A DNA stretch of 64,000 nucleotides, from contig NZ_BAABLI010000015.1 of the NCBI RefSeq assembly GCF_039544265.1, forward strand, positions 242,540 to 306,539, read 5' to 3'. The notes below the pieces were generated by a model that worked only from the letters and a program-made list of their open reading frames with translations, searched no databases and was not told the origin of the DNA. The position numbers and the translations under genes were made by a program. The stretch is from Corallincola platygyrae (GTDB lineage: Bacteria; Pseudomonadota; Gammaproteobacteria; Enterobacterales; Neiellaceae). Shown piece by piece: positions 56,401-64,000 of the stretch (position 1 is the first letter of the stretch; the number at the start of each line of letters is the position of its first letter).

Positions 56401-56856
56401 GGTTTGCTAATGACGTCACTGGGCGGTGGCTACTTCAGCTATCAGTTCGAAGACGGTGTCACCGGCTCTAATATGCTATTCCACAATGGCGCAGGCGAGC
56501 AGACAACTGACAGTTTCAGGGCAGGCGATGGATGTTACATCGATGACGCCTGGGTGGACAGCTGTGTACTGCCAGGTATCGAGGTTTGGTTCAAGAAGCC
56601 GGATAGCTGGACTGGCGCGCAGGTTTACTTCTGGGGAGTTGAAGGTGCACCTGATAGTTGGCCTGGTTACGCAATGGAAGATGCTGGCGATGGTTGGCTC
56701 CGTTACCAGTTTGCCGATGGTGTTCGCGCGGTGGACCTGATCTTCAATGACGCCGCGGATGGTGGCTCTGGTGCTCAAACGGATAACCTATATAGAGACG
56801 CCAATGGCTGTTTCGATACGGTTGACGGTTGGACTGACAGCTGCGCACACCCTTAG
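53455..56856 (+). CDS. GH13 alpha-amylase lipoprotein with five CBM26-like modules
   Basis: 1133 aa. Lipoprotein signal with lipobox SMAGC, then the GH13 barrel with complete active site: DIVINH, nucleophile D265 (GFRVDTVKHV), E299 (FGEVFEGH) and D370 (AGNHD). A C-terminal beta domain and an Ig-like domain (about 575-670) follow. The tail has five tandem starch-binding modules of about 90-93 residues beginning near 55480, 55753, 56029, 56308 and 56578; each has WFKKP-type start, WPG, an Asn-rich IFND motif and two cysteines. The ATG follows AAGGAG, so the GTG at 53413 is rejected. A surface lipoprotein anchored to the outer membrane is likely. Confidence 0.93.
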   Translation: MFLKKSITALCMAGAVLSMAGCKQDRQIEDEVFYFVLPDRFQNADTSNDLGGLSGDRSQTGFDPSDIRYYHGGDIAGLMEKLPYLDNMGITALWLTPVFKNQAVQGESAGYHGYWTTDYTQIDPHWGSNDELKQLIALAKKRDMKVFFDIVINHTADVIKYEECHDADGYLLEGLDTCPYKNREDGQYTTFIPAGQEDVKVPAWLNNVELYNNQGDSTWAGESAIYGDFLGLDDLNTQHPDVLAGMKDIFKGWISEFKIDGFRVDTVKHVDMPFWAEWTPEIMAHADAEGIEDFFIFGEVFEGHPKVLSTFTTEGALPSVLDFGLYFQIKDTVASNKATDGLAWLFSQDDYYTDADSHAGLLMNFAGNHDVGRIGFHIDQENPTATEEERLARAKLANEILFFSRGIPVIYYGDEQGFTGLGGDTGAREDMMPSQTPDYQDLPLIGTDATPADDNFDRRHPLYRQIKKLSKLSKKHSALRRGKQFVRYSEGEAGIFAFSRVETEKPREYLVVLNTAAEAKSVSLVATSATYRQVWPQKGAELAADGENLVDVTVEPFSAVVYRADDLIKYAAEVPVLSISAPVDGSKVSHRVNVSAMLEGIEAEALPLYNVTFEVSVNDGGFESLGIDYTPDYQVYYDVAGYEDGTQFTFRATVDNFNGSQASAEVTVEKGIQEGMTLWFKKPADWAGANLYWWSADPQPAVDWPGAVMEEMGDDWYKFQFENGVTAANVIFNDGQGLQTDNLTADGDACYENGGWSNTCALPVPGMTVHFKKPDGWGDDIHVHYWNAAPADNSAWPGVQAELIGEGWYKFQFPVNVTAADLIFNDNNGNQTANLYHDTDACYVADVWDDNCVAPVKGLELGFVAPDGWGSEVNIYYWDAANAPTVDWPGVPMTVEADGSYSFSFPLNTTSANVIFNDGASQTENLFADRDGCYVVNEWKDVCGEPALEPGITVYYKAPETWTEAYIHYWASEGVSSSTDWPGLLMTSLGGGYFSYQFEDGVTGSNMLFHNGAGEQTTDSFRAGDGCYIDDAWVDSCVLPGIEVWFKKPDSWTGAQVYFWGVEGAPDSWPGYAMEDAGDGWLRYQFADGVRAVDLIFNDAADGGSGAQTDNLYRDANGCFDTVDGWTDSCAHP
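55477..56853 (+). repeat. five tandem CBM26-like starch-binding modules (270-279 nt each)
   Basis: Module starts differ by 273, 276, 279 and 270 bases. Sequence is clearly diverged between copies but W, WPG and IFND landmarks keep the same spacing. Each module has a C...C pair near its end (DACY...NTC). Confidence 0.85.
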
Positions 56857-56881
56857 CCTTGTAAGGGACTTACTTGGACAT

Positions 56882-56912
56882 AAAAAAACGGCCTCAACAG
56901 AGGCCGTTTTTT
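56882..56912. terminator. bidirectional terminator between the amylase and ntrC
   Basis: Stem ACGGCCTC / GAGGCCGT with A- and T-runs on both sides; convergent genes. Confidence 0.9.
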
Positions 56913-56938
56913 ATCATGGAGATAAACCCTGCGAGCTA

Positions 56939-58360
56939 TCAGCTCATGTCCAGCTCTTTGAGTTTACGGGTCAGCGTGTTCCGCCCCCAGCCCAATCGGC
57001 GCGCAGCTTCCTGCTTATGTCCGCCGGTATGGCGTAGCGCGGTGGTTAGCATGACGCGCTCGAACTCTGGCAGTGCATCATTGAGAATGTCGATACGCCC
57101 GGTAGACAGCTGTTGCTCAGCCCATTGATTAAGCGATTGCTGCCAAGTTAGCGCCGTTACCGGCTCTCCGTCATTGCTAGGTGTTGGTGCTGAAGGTTGC
57201 TGTAGCTCAGGTGGCAAATCACTTATCAGAACTTCCTGCCCCGATGCCATCACGGTCAACCAGCGACAAGTATTTTCTAACTGCCTGACGTTACCTTGCC
57301 AAGGCAACTGCTCCATATACGCTTCAGTATCTGATGCCAATGTTTTGGTTTCGACACCCAGTTCTTCGGCTGCTTTACGCAGGAAGTACTTGGCCAACTG
57401 GGGAACGTCTTCGGAGCGTTCGCACAGTGGAGGAAGGTGAACACGGATCACGTTCAGTCGGTGAAACAGATCTTCACGAAACTTGTTTTGTCTGACCAGT
57501 TCTTCCAGATTTTGGTGCGTCGCTGCGATGATCCGGACATCGACTTCAATGGGCGAGTGTCCACCGACGCGGTAGAACTGACCATCGGACAGTACTCGTA
57601 ATAAACGCGTCTGAATATCCAGTGGCATGTCGCCAATTTCATCAAGAAATAGGGTGCCATTGTTTGCCTGTTCAAAGCGGCCCTGGCGAATGGTGTTGGC
57701 GCCAGTGAACGCCCCTTTTTCGTGACCAAACAACTCAGACTCGATGAGATCACGAGGGATCGCGGCCATGTTCAGCGCAATGAAGGACTCTTCTGAGCGG
57801 GGGCTGTGACGGTGCAAAGCTCGTGCGACCAGCTCCTTACCCGTACCCGACTGGCCATTAATCAAGACGCTGATTGAAGAACGAGACAGACGACCGATGG
57901 CACGGAAAACTTCCTGCATTGCAGGTGCTTCGCCTATTATCTCGGTCTCTGGCAGCTCTACCTCTCGACGGCGGCGGGTTCGGCGATTCTCCTGACTATG
58001 AGTGATTGCGCGTTTTACTAAAGCGACGGCTTCGTCTATGTCAAACGGCTTAGGCAAGTATTCGAATGCACCGCTTTGATAGGCTGATACCGCGCTATCG
58101 AGGTCTGAATGTGCAGTCATAATAATGACCGGAATATCAGAGCCGACATCATGAATACGGTCTAAAAGTGTTAGGCCGTCCATATTTGGCATACGCACGT
58201 CAGAAAGAACAACATCCGGGGTCTGGAAACGTAACTGCTGTAATGCTTCTTCCCCGGACTCGAAGCTACTTACATGGATATCTGCAGCGGTTAGCGCACG
58301 CTCGAGTACCCAGCGAATAGAGCTGTCGTCATCGACGATCCAAACCTGTGCGTCAGTCAT
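56939..58360 (-). CDS. ntrC: nitrogen regulator NtrC
   Basis: A 473-aa sigma-54 activator: receiver (phosphorylated Asp near residue 54 in VLSDVRMP), AAA+ domain with GQSGTGKEL and ELFGHEKGAFTGA (sigma-54 contact), and a Fis-type HTH (EAARRLGWGRNTLTRKLKEL). It activates glnA and other nitrogen genes when phosphorylated by NtrB. It follows ntrB with a 9-base gap. Confidence 0.98.
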   Translation of the reverse strand: MTDAQVWIVDDDSSIRWVLERALTAADIHVSSFESGEEALQQLRFQTPDVVLSDVRMPNMDGLTLLDRIHDVGSDIPVIIMTAHSDLDSAVSAYQSGAFEYLPKPFDIDEAVALVKRAITHSQENRRTRRRREVELPETEIIGEAPAMQEVFRAIGRLSRSSISVLINGQSGTGKELVARALHRHSPRSEESFIALNMAAIPRDLIESELFGHEKGAFTGANTIRQGRFEQANNGTLFLDEIGDMPLDIQTRLLRVLSDGQFYRVGGHSPIEVDVRIIAATHQNLEELVRQNKFREDLFHRLNVIRVHLPPLCERSEDVPQLAKYFLRKAAEELGVETKTLASDTEAYMEQLPWQGNVRQLENTCRWLTVMASGQEVLISDLPPELQQPSAPTPSNDGEPVTALTWQQSLNQWAEQQLSTGRIDILNDALPEFERVMLTTALRHTGGHKQEAARRLGWGRNTLTRKLKELDMS

Positions 58361-58369
58361 ACTGCTCCC

Positions 58370-59452
58370 TTATTTCCTGATAGGCAGGTGAATGATGAAT
58401 TCCGTGTGTCCCGGCCAACTGATGCAATCGATGCGGCCGTCATGTTGGGTCACTAATGTTTGAGAAATAGATAAGCCTAACCCAGTGCCATCAGCTTTAC
58501 CTGTGACCATGGGGTAGAACAAAGTATCTTGAAGTTGCGGTGGTATACCTGGGCCGTTGTCGGCAATTTTAATTTCGGCCACCAGGCGATAACGCTCGCC
58601 GTTTAAAGTCATCTGACTGGCTGAGCGCGTTGTTATATTTATATTGCCTTGCCCCTGCATCGCCTCGACCGCATTTTTGACGATATTTAGAAATGCTTGC
58701 TCCAGCTGCTCCGGGTCCATAGCAAAGTCGGGTAGGCTAGGGTCATAATCACGGTTGATGCTGAGTTGCTCTAAACCCTCCATATTGACCAGCTGGATGA
58801 CTTTCTCCAGCACCATATGGATGTTGTGTTCTGAGCGGGCGGATGGGCGTTGAGGGCCAAGCAATTTATCGACCAGATTTCTAAGACGATCCGCCTGCTC
58901 GATAATAACGTTGGTGAACTCTTTTAGCTGAGGATCAGGCAGCTCTTTTTCTAGCAGCTGTGCAGCACCGCGAAGGCCTCCTAAAGGATTCTTAATTTCA
59001 TGGGCTAAACCGCGAACCAGCTCTCTGGCAGCCTGTTGTTGGCTTGCCTGATAAATCTCATGGTTAATCTTTTTTTGCTGGTCTATTTGTTTCATTTCCA
59101 GCAAGGCAAAGCGCTGATCTCCCCTTAGGAAGGGAGAGACAGTGACGTCTACAGCTATGTGGCTGCCATCTAGTTTGACGATAGACACGTCATTGTCGGT
59201 AAAGCTATTACCAAGATTTAATGTGTCATTGATTAACTGCGTTTCGAGAGAAAGGTGCTCAAATAAGCTGGGAAGCGATTCACCCAGAAGGCGTCGGGCG
59301 CTCTGTTCGAGAAGTTGTTCGCCTGCAGAGTTTATGTAGCGGATCACCAAATGGCGATCCAGCAATATGATGGCAGTGCTCAGGACATCGAGCAGGGTGG
59401 TCGTGACCCCTGATAGTGCATTTTTCGATGTCCCGGAAGATTGTGAGAGCAC
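58370..59452 (-). CDS. ntrB: nitrogen sensor kinase NtrB
   Basis: About 360 aa: PAS domain (about 20-110), HisKA with the phospho-His in LAHEIKNPLGG, and HATPase (ADNGPGIPPQ). It phosphorylates NtrC and is controlled by PII. The GTG at 59452 has an AGGAG site about 11 bases upstream. Starting at the longer GTG (59497) would place an NtrC site inside the coding region, so the inner start is preferred. Confidence 0.93.
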   Translation of the reverse strand: MLSQSSGTSKNALSGVTTTLLDVLSTAIILLDRHLVIRYINSAGEQLLEQSARRLLGESLPSLFEHLSLETQLINDTLNLGNSFTDNDVSIVKLDGSHIAVDVTVSPFLRGDQRFALLEMKQIDQQKKINHEIYQASQQQAARELVRGLAHEIKNPLGGLRGAAQLLEKELPDPQLKEFTNVIIEQADRLRNLVDKLLGPQRPSARSEHNIHMVLEKVIQLVNMEGLEQLSINRDYDPSLPDFAMDPEQLEQAFLNIVKNAVEAMQGQGNINITTRSASQMTLNGERYRLVAEIKIADNGPGIPPQLQDTLFYPMVTGKADGTGLGLSISQTLVTQHDGRIDCISWPGHTEFIIHLPIRK

Positions 59453-59473
59453 GGTGCGTTCTTCTCCTGAAAT

Positions 59474-59490
59474 TGCACCATTTAGGTGCG
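59474..59490. promoter_or_regulatory. NtrC-binding site at the ntrB start
   Basis: TGCACC-ATTTA-GGTGCG, one change from the TGCACC-N5-GGTGCA consensus. It lies just upstream of the ntrB start, where NtrC represses the ntrBC promoter in enterics, so negative autoregulation is likely. Confidence 0.75.
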
Positions 59491-59541
59491 AATGCACCTA
59501 AACTCTAACACTTCAGAAAGCTTGTCGCACTGTCCTTGTGC

Positions 59542-60072
59542 TTAGCGAGCCTGGAGTACTGAGGCACGGTGCAGATAAATGATCCGTACCGGTGAAGATG
59601 CAATTACCTTGCCTCTTTGATCCAATAGTTCTAACTTTAATTTATGCTCGCCGCGATTCACGTTCATGAGGTGAAACACGGGTTCGTCTTCAGACATGCC
59701 CAGAACTTGATCATTTACCTTGAGTCGATAGGAATAACCGTCCTGAATTTCTGGCTCAACCTGGCCGACGACAGACACACGGCCCATATTGTCACGAATG
59801 GTAGCTTCGTGCTGAGGCGAGCGAATAGATACTTTAAACGATGCCGTGCCTTTTGGGCCTTTATCCGTTTGGATTACACCATCATTCAAGCGAGGAATTA
59901 CGTTGGTTCCAACCTTGGGCTGGATCTGCTGTGCTTGACTTCCCTGCACCGGCTTATCTGAGTAATGGACAACGCCGTTGGCATCCTTCCACGTGTAGAG
60001 CTTACCTGCGTGTGCGGCAGCTGCTCCTAACAGACACAAGAGCAAGGCTATATTTTTTACGACCATAGCCAT
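59542..60072 (-). CDS. DUF4124 domain protein
   Basis: A 176-aa exported protein. Signal peptide (about 3-21) precedes the DUF4124 motif LYTWKDANGVVHYSDKP, then a beta-sandwich of about 100 residues (SIRSPQHEATIRDNMGRVSVVGQVEP). Function is unknown. The gene is commonly found between glnA and ntrB in gammaproteobacteria, as here. The start may be the ATG at 60072 or at 60066. Confidence 0.9.
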   Translation of the reverse strand: MAMVVKNIALLLCLLGAAAAHAGKLYTWKDANGVVHYSDKPVQGSQAQQIQPKVGTNVIPRLNDGVIQTDKGPKGTASFKVSIRSPQHEATIRDNMGRVSVVGQVEPEIQDGYSYRLKVNDQVLGMSEDEPVFHLMNVNRGEHKLKLELLDQRGKVIASSPVRIIYLHRASVLQAR

Positions 60073-60149
60073 TCACCTTTTTTCTACATATGTCTAACTA
60101 TATTTGGGATCGACTATTTTGTCACCACGAATCGCTCATGTCGAAAAAA

Positions 60150-60173
60150 AAAGCCCACTTTTCAGTGGGCTTT
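60150..60173 (-). terminator. glnA terminator
   Basis: Stem AAAGCCCACT / AGTGGGCTTT with a 4-base loop, followed on the minus strand by a run of nine T, about 30 bases after the glnA stop. Confidence 0.92.
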
Positions 60174-60205
60174 GTGAGAGTGTTCAAATTACGAGCGGTA
60201 CATTA

Positions 60206-61615
60206 TTAAACGCTGTAATACATGTCGAACTCAACAGGGTGAGTAGTAGAGTTCAACAACTCAACTTCTGCTTCCTTAAGTTCGATGTATGCGTCGATAC
60301 TGTCATCGCTGAATACGCCACCAGCAGTCAGGAACTCACGGTCATTATCCAGAGCTTCCAGTGCTTGCTCAAGAGAAGCAGCAACCGTTGGGATAGCCAA
60401 CGCTTCTTCTGCAGGCAGGTCGTAAAGGTCTTTGTCCATAGCTTCGCCTGGATCGATCTGGTTCTTGATACCGTCGATACCAGCCATCAGCATGGCAGTG
60501 AACGCTAGGTAAGGGTTACCAGTTGGATCCGGGAAGCGAACCTCGATGCGGCGAGCTTTCGGAGAAGGTACCACTGGGATACGGATAGAAGCAGAACGGT
60601 TACGGGCAGAGTAAGCCAGCATAACAGGAGCTTCGAAACCAGGAACCAGTCGCTTGTATGAGTTAGTTGAAGCGTTGGCAAAGGCGTTGATCGCACGTGC
60701 GTGCTTGATGATACCGCCGATGTACCACAGAGCTTCTTGAGACAGACCACCGTACTTGTCACCAGAGAACAGGTTTTCGCCGCCCTTGCTGATTGATTGG
60801 TGAACGTGCATACCAGAACCGTTGTCACCAACAATTGGCTTAGGCATGAAGGTCGCAGTCTTACCGTACAGGTGAGCAACGTTGTGTACTACATACTTGT
60901 AAACCTGAACTTCGTCAGCTTTCTCTACCAAGCTGTTGAACTTACAAGCGATTTCGTTCTGACCTGACGTTGCCACTTCGTGGTGGTGAGCTTCAACGAC
61001 CAGACCCATGTCTTCCATTACTACACACATAGCAGAACGGATGTTGTGACCTGAATCTACTGGAGGTACTGGGAAGTAGCCACCTTTAACACCTGGGCGG
61101 TGAGCCAGGTTACCGTCAGCGTATTCTTTACCACTGTTCCACTTAGACTCTTCTGAGTCCAGCTTGAAGAAGCTGCCGCTCATGTCAGTGTGGAAACGAA
61201 CGTCGTCAAACATGAAGAACTCTGGCTCTGGACCAAAGTAAGCGTCGTCACCAATACCGGTAGACTTCAGATACTCAAGACCACGCTTGGCGATTGAACG
61301 AGGGTCGCGGTCGTAACCGGCCAGAGTGTCTGGCTCAAGGATGTCACAGCGAACGATCAGAGTAGACTCTTCTGAGAACGGGTCCAGAACAGCTGTCGCT
61401 GGGTCTGGCATCAGTACCATGTCTGATTCGTTAATGCCTTTCCAACCTGCGATAGAAGAACCGTCGAACATCTTGCCGTCTTCGAAGAAATCTTCGTCGA
61501 TTTGGCTGACAGGGATACTTACGTGCTGCTCTTTACCTTTGGTATCGGTGAAGCGCAGATCGATGAATTTTACCTCTTCTGATTTAATCAGCTCGAGTAC
61601 GTTTGCTACTGACAT
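60206..61615 (-). CDS. glnA: glutamine synthetase, type I
   Basis: A 469-aa enzyme that forms glutamine from glutamate and ammonium with ATP. The marks are GPEPEFFMFD, the metal-site NGSGMHVHQS, the ATP site KPIVGDNGSG, RIPVVPSPKARRIEVRFPD and the adenylylation-site loop near the end (DLYDLPAEE). It is a GSI-beta type protein. A GGAGG ribosome site precedes the start. Expression is governed by the sigma-54 promoter and the NtrC sites upstream. Confidence 0.99.
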   Translation of the reverse strand: MSVANVLELIKSEEVKFIDLRFTDTKGKEQHVSIPVSQIDEDFFEDGKMFDGSSIAGWKGINESDMVLMPDPATAVLDPFSEESTLIVRCDILEPDTLAGYDRDPRSIAKRGLEYLKSTGIGDDAYFGPEPEFFMFDDVRFHTDMSGSFFKLDSEESKWNSGKEYADGNLAHRPGVKGGYFPVPPVDSGHNIRSAMCVVMEDMGLVVEAHHHEVATSGQNEIACKFNSLVEKADEVQVYKYVVHNVAHLYGKTATFMPKPIVGDNGSGMHVHQSISKGGENLFSGDKYGGLSQEALWYIGGIIKHARAINAFANASTNSYKRLVPGFEAPVMLAYSARNRSASIRIPVVPSPKARRIEVRFPDPTGNPYLAFTAMLMAGIDGIKNQIDPGEAMDKDLYDLPAEEALAIPTVAASLEQALEALDNDREFLTAGGVFSDDSIDAYIELKEAEVELLNSTTHPVEFDMYYSV

Positions 61616-61670
61616 CCTAGTTAACCCTCCGGTGTCAATGTTTAGAATTGTTTGAAGCTGGGCTTCAAAA

Positions 61671-61685
61671 GCGAAATCCGTGCCA
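61671..61685 (-). promoter_or_regulatory. sigma-54 promoter of glnA
   Basis: On the minus strand TGGCACG-GATT-TCGC gives the -24 (TGGCAC) and -12 (TCGC, consensus TTGC) boxes of RpoN promoters. The sequence closely matches Escherichia coli glnAp2. It lies about 55 bases before the glnA start. Confidence 0.88.
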
Positions 61686-61748
61686 TTATCCTATGCCTTT
61701 GATTTTTAAGGCATTGCGTCTATCAGCCTCGCTGAAAACATTAATTGT

Positions 61749-61815
61749 TGCACCATCTGTGTGCATTCAAATAGAAGAAATGCGTCAAAAAGGTGCGACT
61801 AACCAAGTTGGTGCT
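61749..61815. promoter_or_regulatory. cluster of NtrC-binding sites upstream of glnA
   Basis: TGCACC-ATCTG-TGTGCA (61749-61765, one change from consensus) is the best site. TGCGTC-AAAAA-GGTGCG (61781-61797) and CTAACC-AAGTT-GGTGCT (61799-61815) are weaker ones, about 65-145 bases upstream of the -24 box. This forms an NtrC enhancer that binds phosphorylated NtrC for sigma-54 activation. Confidence 0.78.
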
Positions 61816-61862
61816 ACTGCGATAGGCGTAACGAGTCGTATACAGATATCACACTTTTTGTA

Positions 61863-62082
61863 GGGGAGAAATCGTGCCAGCGTGTCAGTTTATTGAAGTC
61901 TGCAGATTTTTACTCTCAACAAAATCTATAAGATATTGAATAATAAGGATAAAAATAGAGTTGGTGAAAATCCCTGTATTTTGACTATCTTTTGCACGAT
62001 TAAAAAATGGGATTTATATCACGTCGCCTATACAATAGGCGCCCTTTAAACAAATCTACATCAATAGAACGGAAGGCCTCAG
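61863..62082. other. upstream region of typA
   Basis: AT-rich, no gene. It should hold the typA promoter; I see no clear riboswitch or operator. A GGAAGG site lies before the GTG start. Confidence 0.4.
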
Positions 62083-63906
62083 GTGATCGAGAAGCTGCGT
62101 AATATCGCCATTATCGCCCACGTTGACCATGGTAAAACTACTCTGGTTGATAAACTGCTAGCCCAGTCGGGAACACTTAACGAACGTGCCAATCATGGCG
62201 AGCGTGTCATGGACTCCAACGAGCTGGAGCAGGAACGTGGTATTACCATTTTGGCGAAGAACACAGCCATCCACTGGAATGATTACCACATCAACATTAT
62301 TGATACTCCGGGACACGCCGACTTCGGTGGTGAAGTAGAACGTGTATTGTCGATGGCCGATTCGGTACTTTTGTTGGTTGATGCAGTTGACGGTCCAATG
62401 CCTCAGACGCGCTTTGTAACGCAGAAAGCATTTGCTCAGGGTCTTAAGCCAATCGTTGTCGTCAACAAAATTGACCGTCCAGGCGCACGCCCTGACTGGG
62501 TAATTGACCAGGTATTCGACCTGTTCGACAACCTGGGTGCAACTGACGAACAGCTGGATTTCCCAATCGTATACGCTTCAGCTTTGAACGGGTTTGCTTC
62601 ACTGGACCCTGATGAAGCAAGCGAAGATATGACACCACTGTTTGAAACCATCGTAGAGAAAGTGGAAGCGCCTGCCGCGACTCAAGACGCTCCTTTCCAG
62701 ATGCAGATTTCTCAGCTTGACTACTCAAGCTACGTTGGTGTTATCGGTGTAGGCCGTGTAACCCGTGGTGCGGTTAAGCCTAATCAGCAAGTGACTGTTG
62801 TCGGTGCTGATGGTAAGCAGCGCAACGGTAAAGTAGGCCAGGTACTGGGTTATCTGGGCCTTGAGCGTAACGAAGTTACTGAAGCGCAAGCGGGTGACAT
62901 TATCGCTATCACTGGTTTGGGTGAGCTGAAGATCTCTGACACCCTGTGTGACCCTGCTGCCATTGAGCCGCTGCCAGCGCTGAGTGTAGACGAGCCAACG
63001 GTAACTATGACCTTCCAGGTTAATACCTCCCCGTTCGCTGGCCAAGACGGTAAGTTTGTGACGTCTCGTAATATCCTTGAGCGTTTGGAAGAAGAGCTGG
63101 TACACAACGTTGCGCTGCGTGTTGAGCAGACCGACGATCCAGACAAGTTCCGCGTATCAGGTCGTGGTGAACTTCACTTGGGCATTCTGATTGAAAACAT
63201 GCGTCGCGAAGGTTACGAGTTGGCGGTATCTCGCCCAGAAGTAATTCTGCGTGAGGTTGACGGTGAAGTTCAGGAACCATACGAAACCGTCACCGTTGAC
63301 GTGGAAGAAGAACATCAGGGCGCTGTGATGGAGCAGTTGGGTCTGCGTAAGGCTGAAATGACTGACATGCAGCCCGATGGTAAAGGCCGTATCCGTATGG
63401 ACTTTATGATCCCAAGCCGTGGCCTGATCGGTTTCCAAACCGAGTTTATGACACTGACTTCTGGTTCTGGTCTGCTGTATCACACTTTCGACCACTACGG
63501 TCCGCATAAAGGTGGCACGATCGGCCAGCGTACTAATGGTGTTTTGATTGCTAACGCAACCGGTAAAGCACTGACTTACGCACTGTTTAACCTGCAGGAG
63601 CGTGGTCGCCTGTTTATTGGTCACGCGACTGAAGTTTATGAAGGTATGTTGGTGGGTATTCATAACCGCTCTAACGACCTGACCGTAAACGTACTGAAAG
63701 GTAAGCAGCTGACCAACGTGCGTGCATCAGGTACTGATGATGCGCAGGTACTTAGCCCACCGATCAAGATGACCCTTGAGCAGGCGCTTGAGTTCATCGA
63801 CAACGACGAACTGGTGGAAGTAACTCCACACAACATTCGTCTGCGCAAAAAGCTGCTGACGGAAAATGACCGTAAGCGTGCAGCGCGTAATAACCCTGCG
63901 GACTAA
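62083..63906 (+). CDS. typA: ribosome-associated GTPase TypA/BipA
   Basis: A 607-aa translational GTPase. The G-domain has AHVDHGKTTL, the switch I ERGITILAKN, DTPGHADFGG and NKIDRP. EF-G-like domains II, III and V and the BipA C-terminal domain follow (RKKLLTENDRKRAAR end). It acts in 50S assembly and stress responses. The start is GTG at 62083 with GGAAGG upstream. It is divergent from glnA. Confidence 0.98.
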   Translation: MIEKLRNIAIIAHVDHGKTTLVDKLLAQSGTLNERANHGERVMDSNELEQERGITILAKNTAIHWNDYHINIIDTPGHADFGGEVERVLSMADSVLLLVDAVDGPMPQTRFVTQKAFAQGLKPIVVVNKIDRPGARPDWVIDQVFDLFDNLGATDEQLDFPIVYASALNGFASLDPDEASEDMTPLFETIVEKVEAPAATQDAPFQMQISQLDYSSYVGVIGVGRVTRGAVKPNQQVTVVGADGKQRNGKVGQVLGYLGLERNEVTEAQAGDIIAITGLGELKISDTLCDPAAIEPLPALSVDEPTVTMTFQVNTSPFAGQDGKFVTSRNILERLEEELVHNVALRVEQTDDPDKFRVSGRGELHLGILIENMRREGYELAVSRPEVILREVDGEVQEPYETVTVDVEEEHQGAVMEQLGLRKAEMTDMQPDGKGRIRMDFMIPSRGLIGFQTEFMTLTSGSGLLYHTFDHYGPHKGGTIGQRTNGVLIANATGKALTYALFNLQERGRLFIGHATEVYEGMLVGIHNRSNDLTVNVLKGKQLTNVRASGTDDAQVLSPPIKMTLEQALEFIDNDELVEVTPHNIRLRKKLLTENDRKRAARNNPAD

Positions 63907-63952
63907 AAGACCCTGTGTGTGCCGTCCTAAAATAAGTTGACGGTTTTCTATT

Positions 63953-63983
63953 AAGCCAGCGCCAATTCAGCGCTGGCTTTTTT
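63953..63983 (+). terminator. terminator after typA
   Basis: Stem AAGCCAGCG / CGCTGGCTT with a 9-base loop and then a T-run, about 47 bases after the typA stop. Confidence 0.9.
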
Positions 63984-64000
63984 GTGCACTTCTTCAGGCG

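Overview
The window reads as a chromosome segment of a marine-type gammaproteobacterium from the Vibrionales/Alteromonadales/Aeromonadales neighbourhood. The evidence is a panM-like gene beside rpoH, the ftsYEX-rpoH cluster divergent from rsmD and a yhhL-like DUF1145 gene, the set yjaG (DUF416), yecH, marC/yhgN and DUF2007, and a glnA / DUF4124 / ntrB / ntrC cluster beside typA. No rRNA, tRNA or CRISPR array was recognised. Species cannot be fixed from the sequence alone.

Region 1-12.2 kb is accessory DNA, AT-rich over the recombinases. Reading leftward it holds a four-gene, end-overlapping cassette of three tyrosine-recombinase-like proteins (405, 579 and 699 aa) and a small coiled-coil protein (145 aa). 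This resembles the Tn554 TnpA/B/C and Gamma-Mobile-Trio classes of mobile element. Downstream lie a cysteine-cluster protein, a two-gene unit of a 1111-aa membrane KAP-family P-loop NTPase with an unrecognised 199-aa partner (a candidate defence cargo), and a truncated XRE antitoxin-like gene at the window edge. A divergent membrane-anchored protein of unknown function lies to the right.

Region 12.2-19.5 kb is a heavy-metal efflux locus: a CzcI-like His/Cys-rich protein, a CzcCBA tripartite pump, and a MerR-family regulator divergent from an isoprenylcysteine methyltransferase-like membrane protein across a textbook MerR promoter with a 19-bp spacer.

Region 19.8-25.3 kb is core: panM, rpoH, ftsX, ftsE, ftsY, rsmD, DUF1145. 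Region 25.3-33.7 kb is an unusual leftward operon: a subtilase whose C-terminus carries nine perfect TNQWQV repeats, then a beta-propeller hybrid histidine kinase, then a response regulator with GGDEF and EAL domains. A long structured leader precedes it. Region 34-38.2 kb is an RND pump with its adaptor, followed by small conserved genes (yjaG, DUF2007, marC, yecH, CPBP protease) to 41 kb, then DUF885, an EEP-family protein, a GST, a GNAT, an aspartoacylase-like enzyme, a PEP-CTERM protein, msrA and a DUF2780 protein to 48 kb.

Region 48-57 kb is a starch/maltodextrin locus: a secreted GH13 amylase, a porin with a strong CRP site, a hemolysin-III-family protein, a lipoprotein gene interrupted at an A7 slippery run, and a GH13 lipoprotein with five tandem CBM26-like modules behind a perfect 26-bp inverted repeat. 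Region 57-64 kb is the nitrogen-control cluster ntrC, ntrB, a DUF4124 gene and glnA. glnA has a sigma-54 promoter and upstream NtrC sites, and another NtrC site overlaps the start of ntrB. typA/bipA ends the window.
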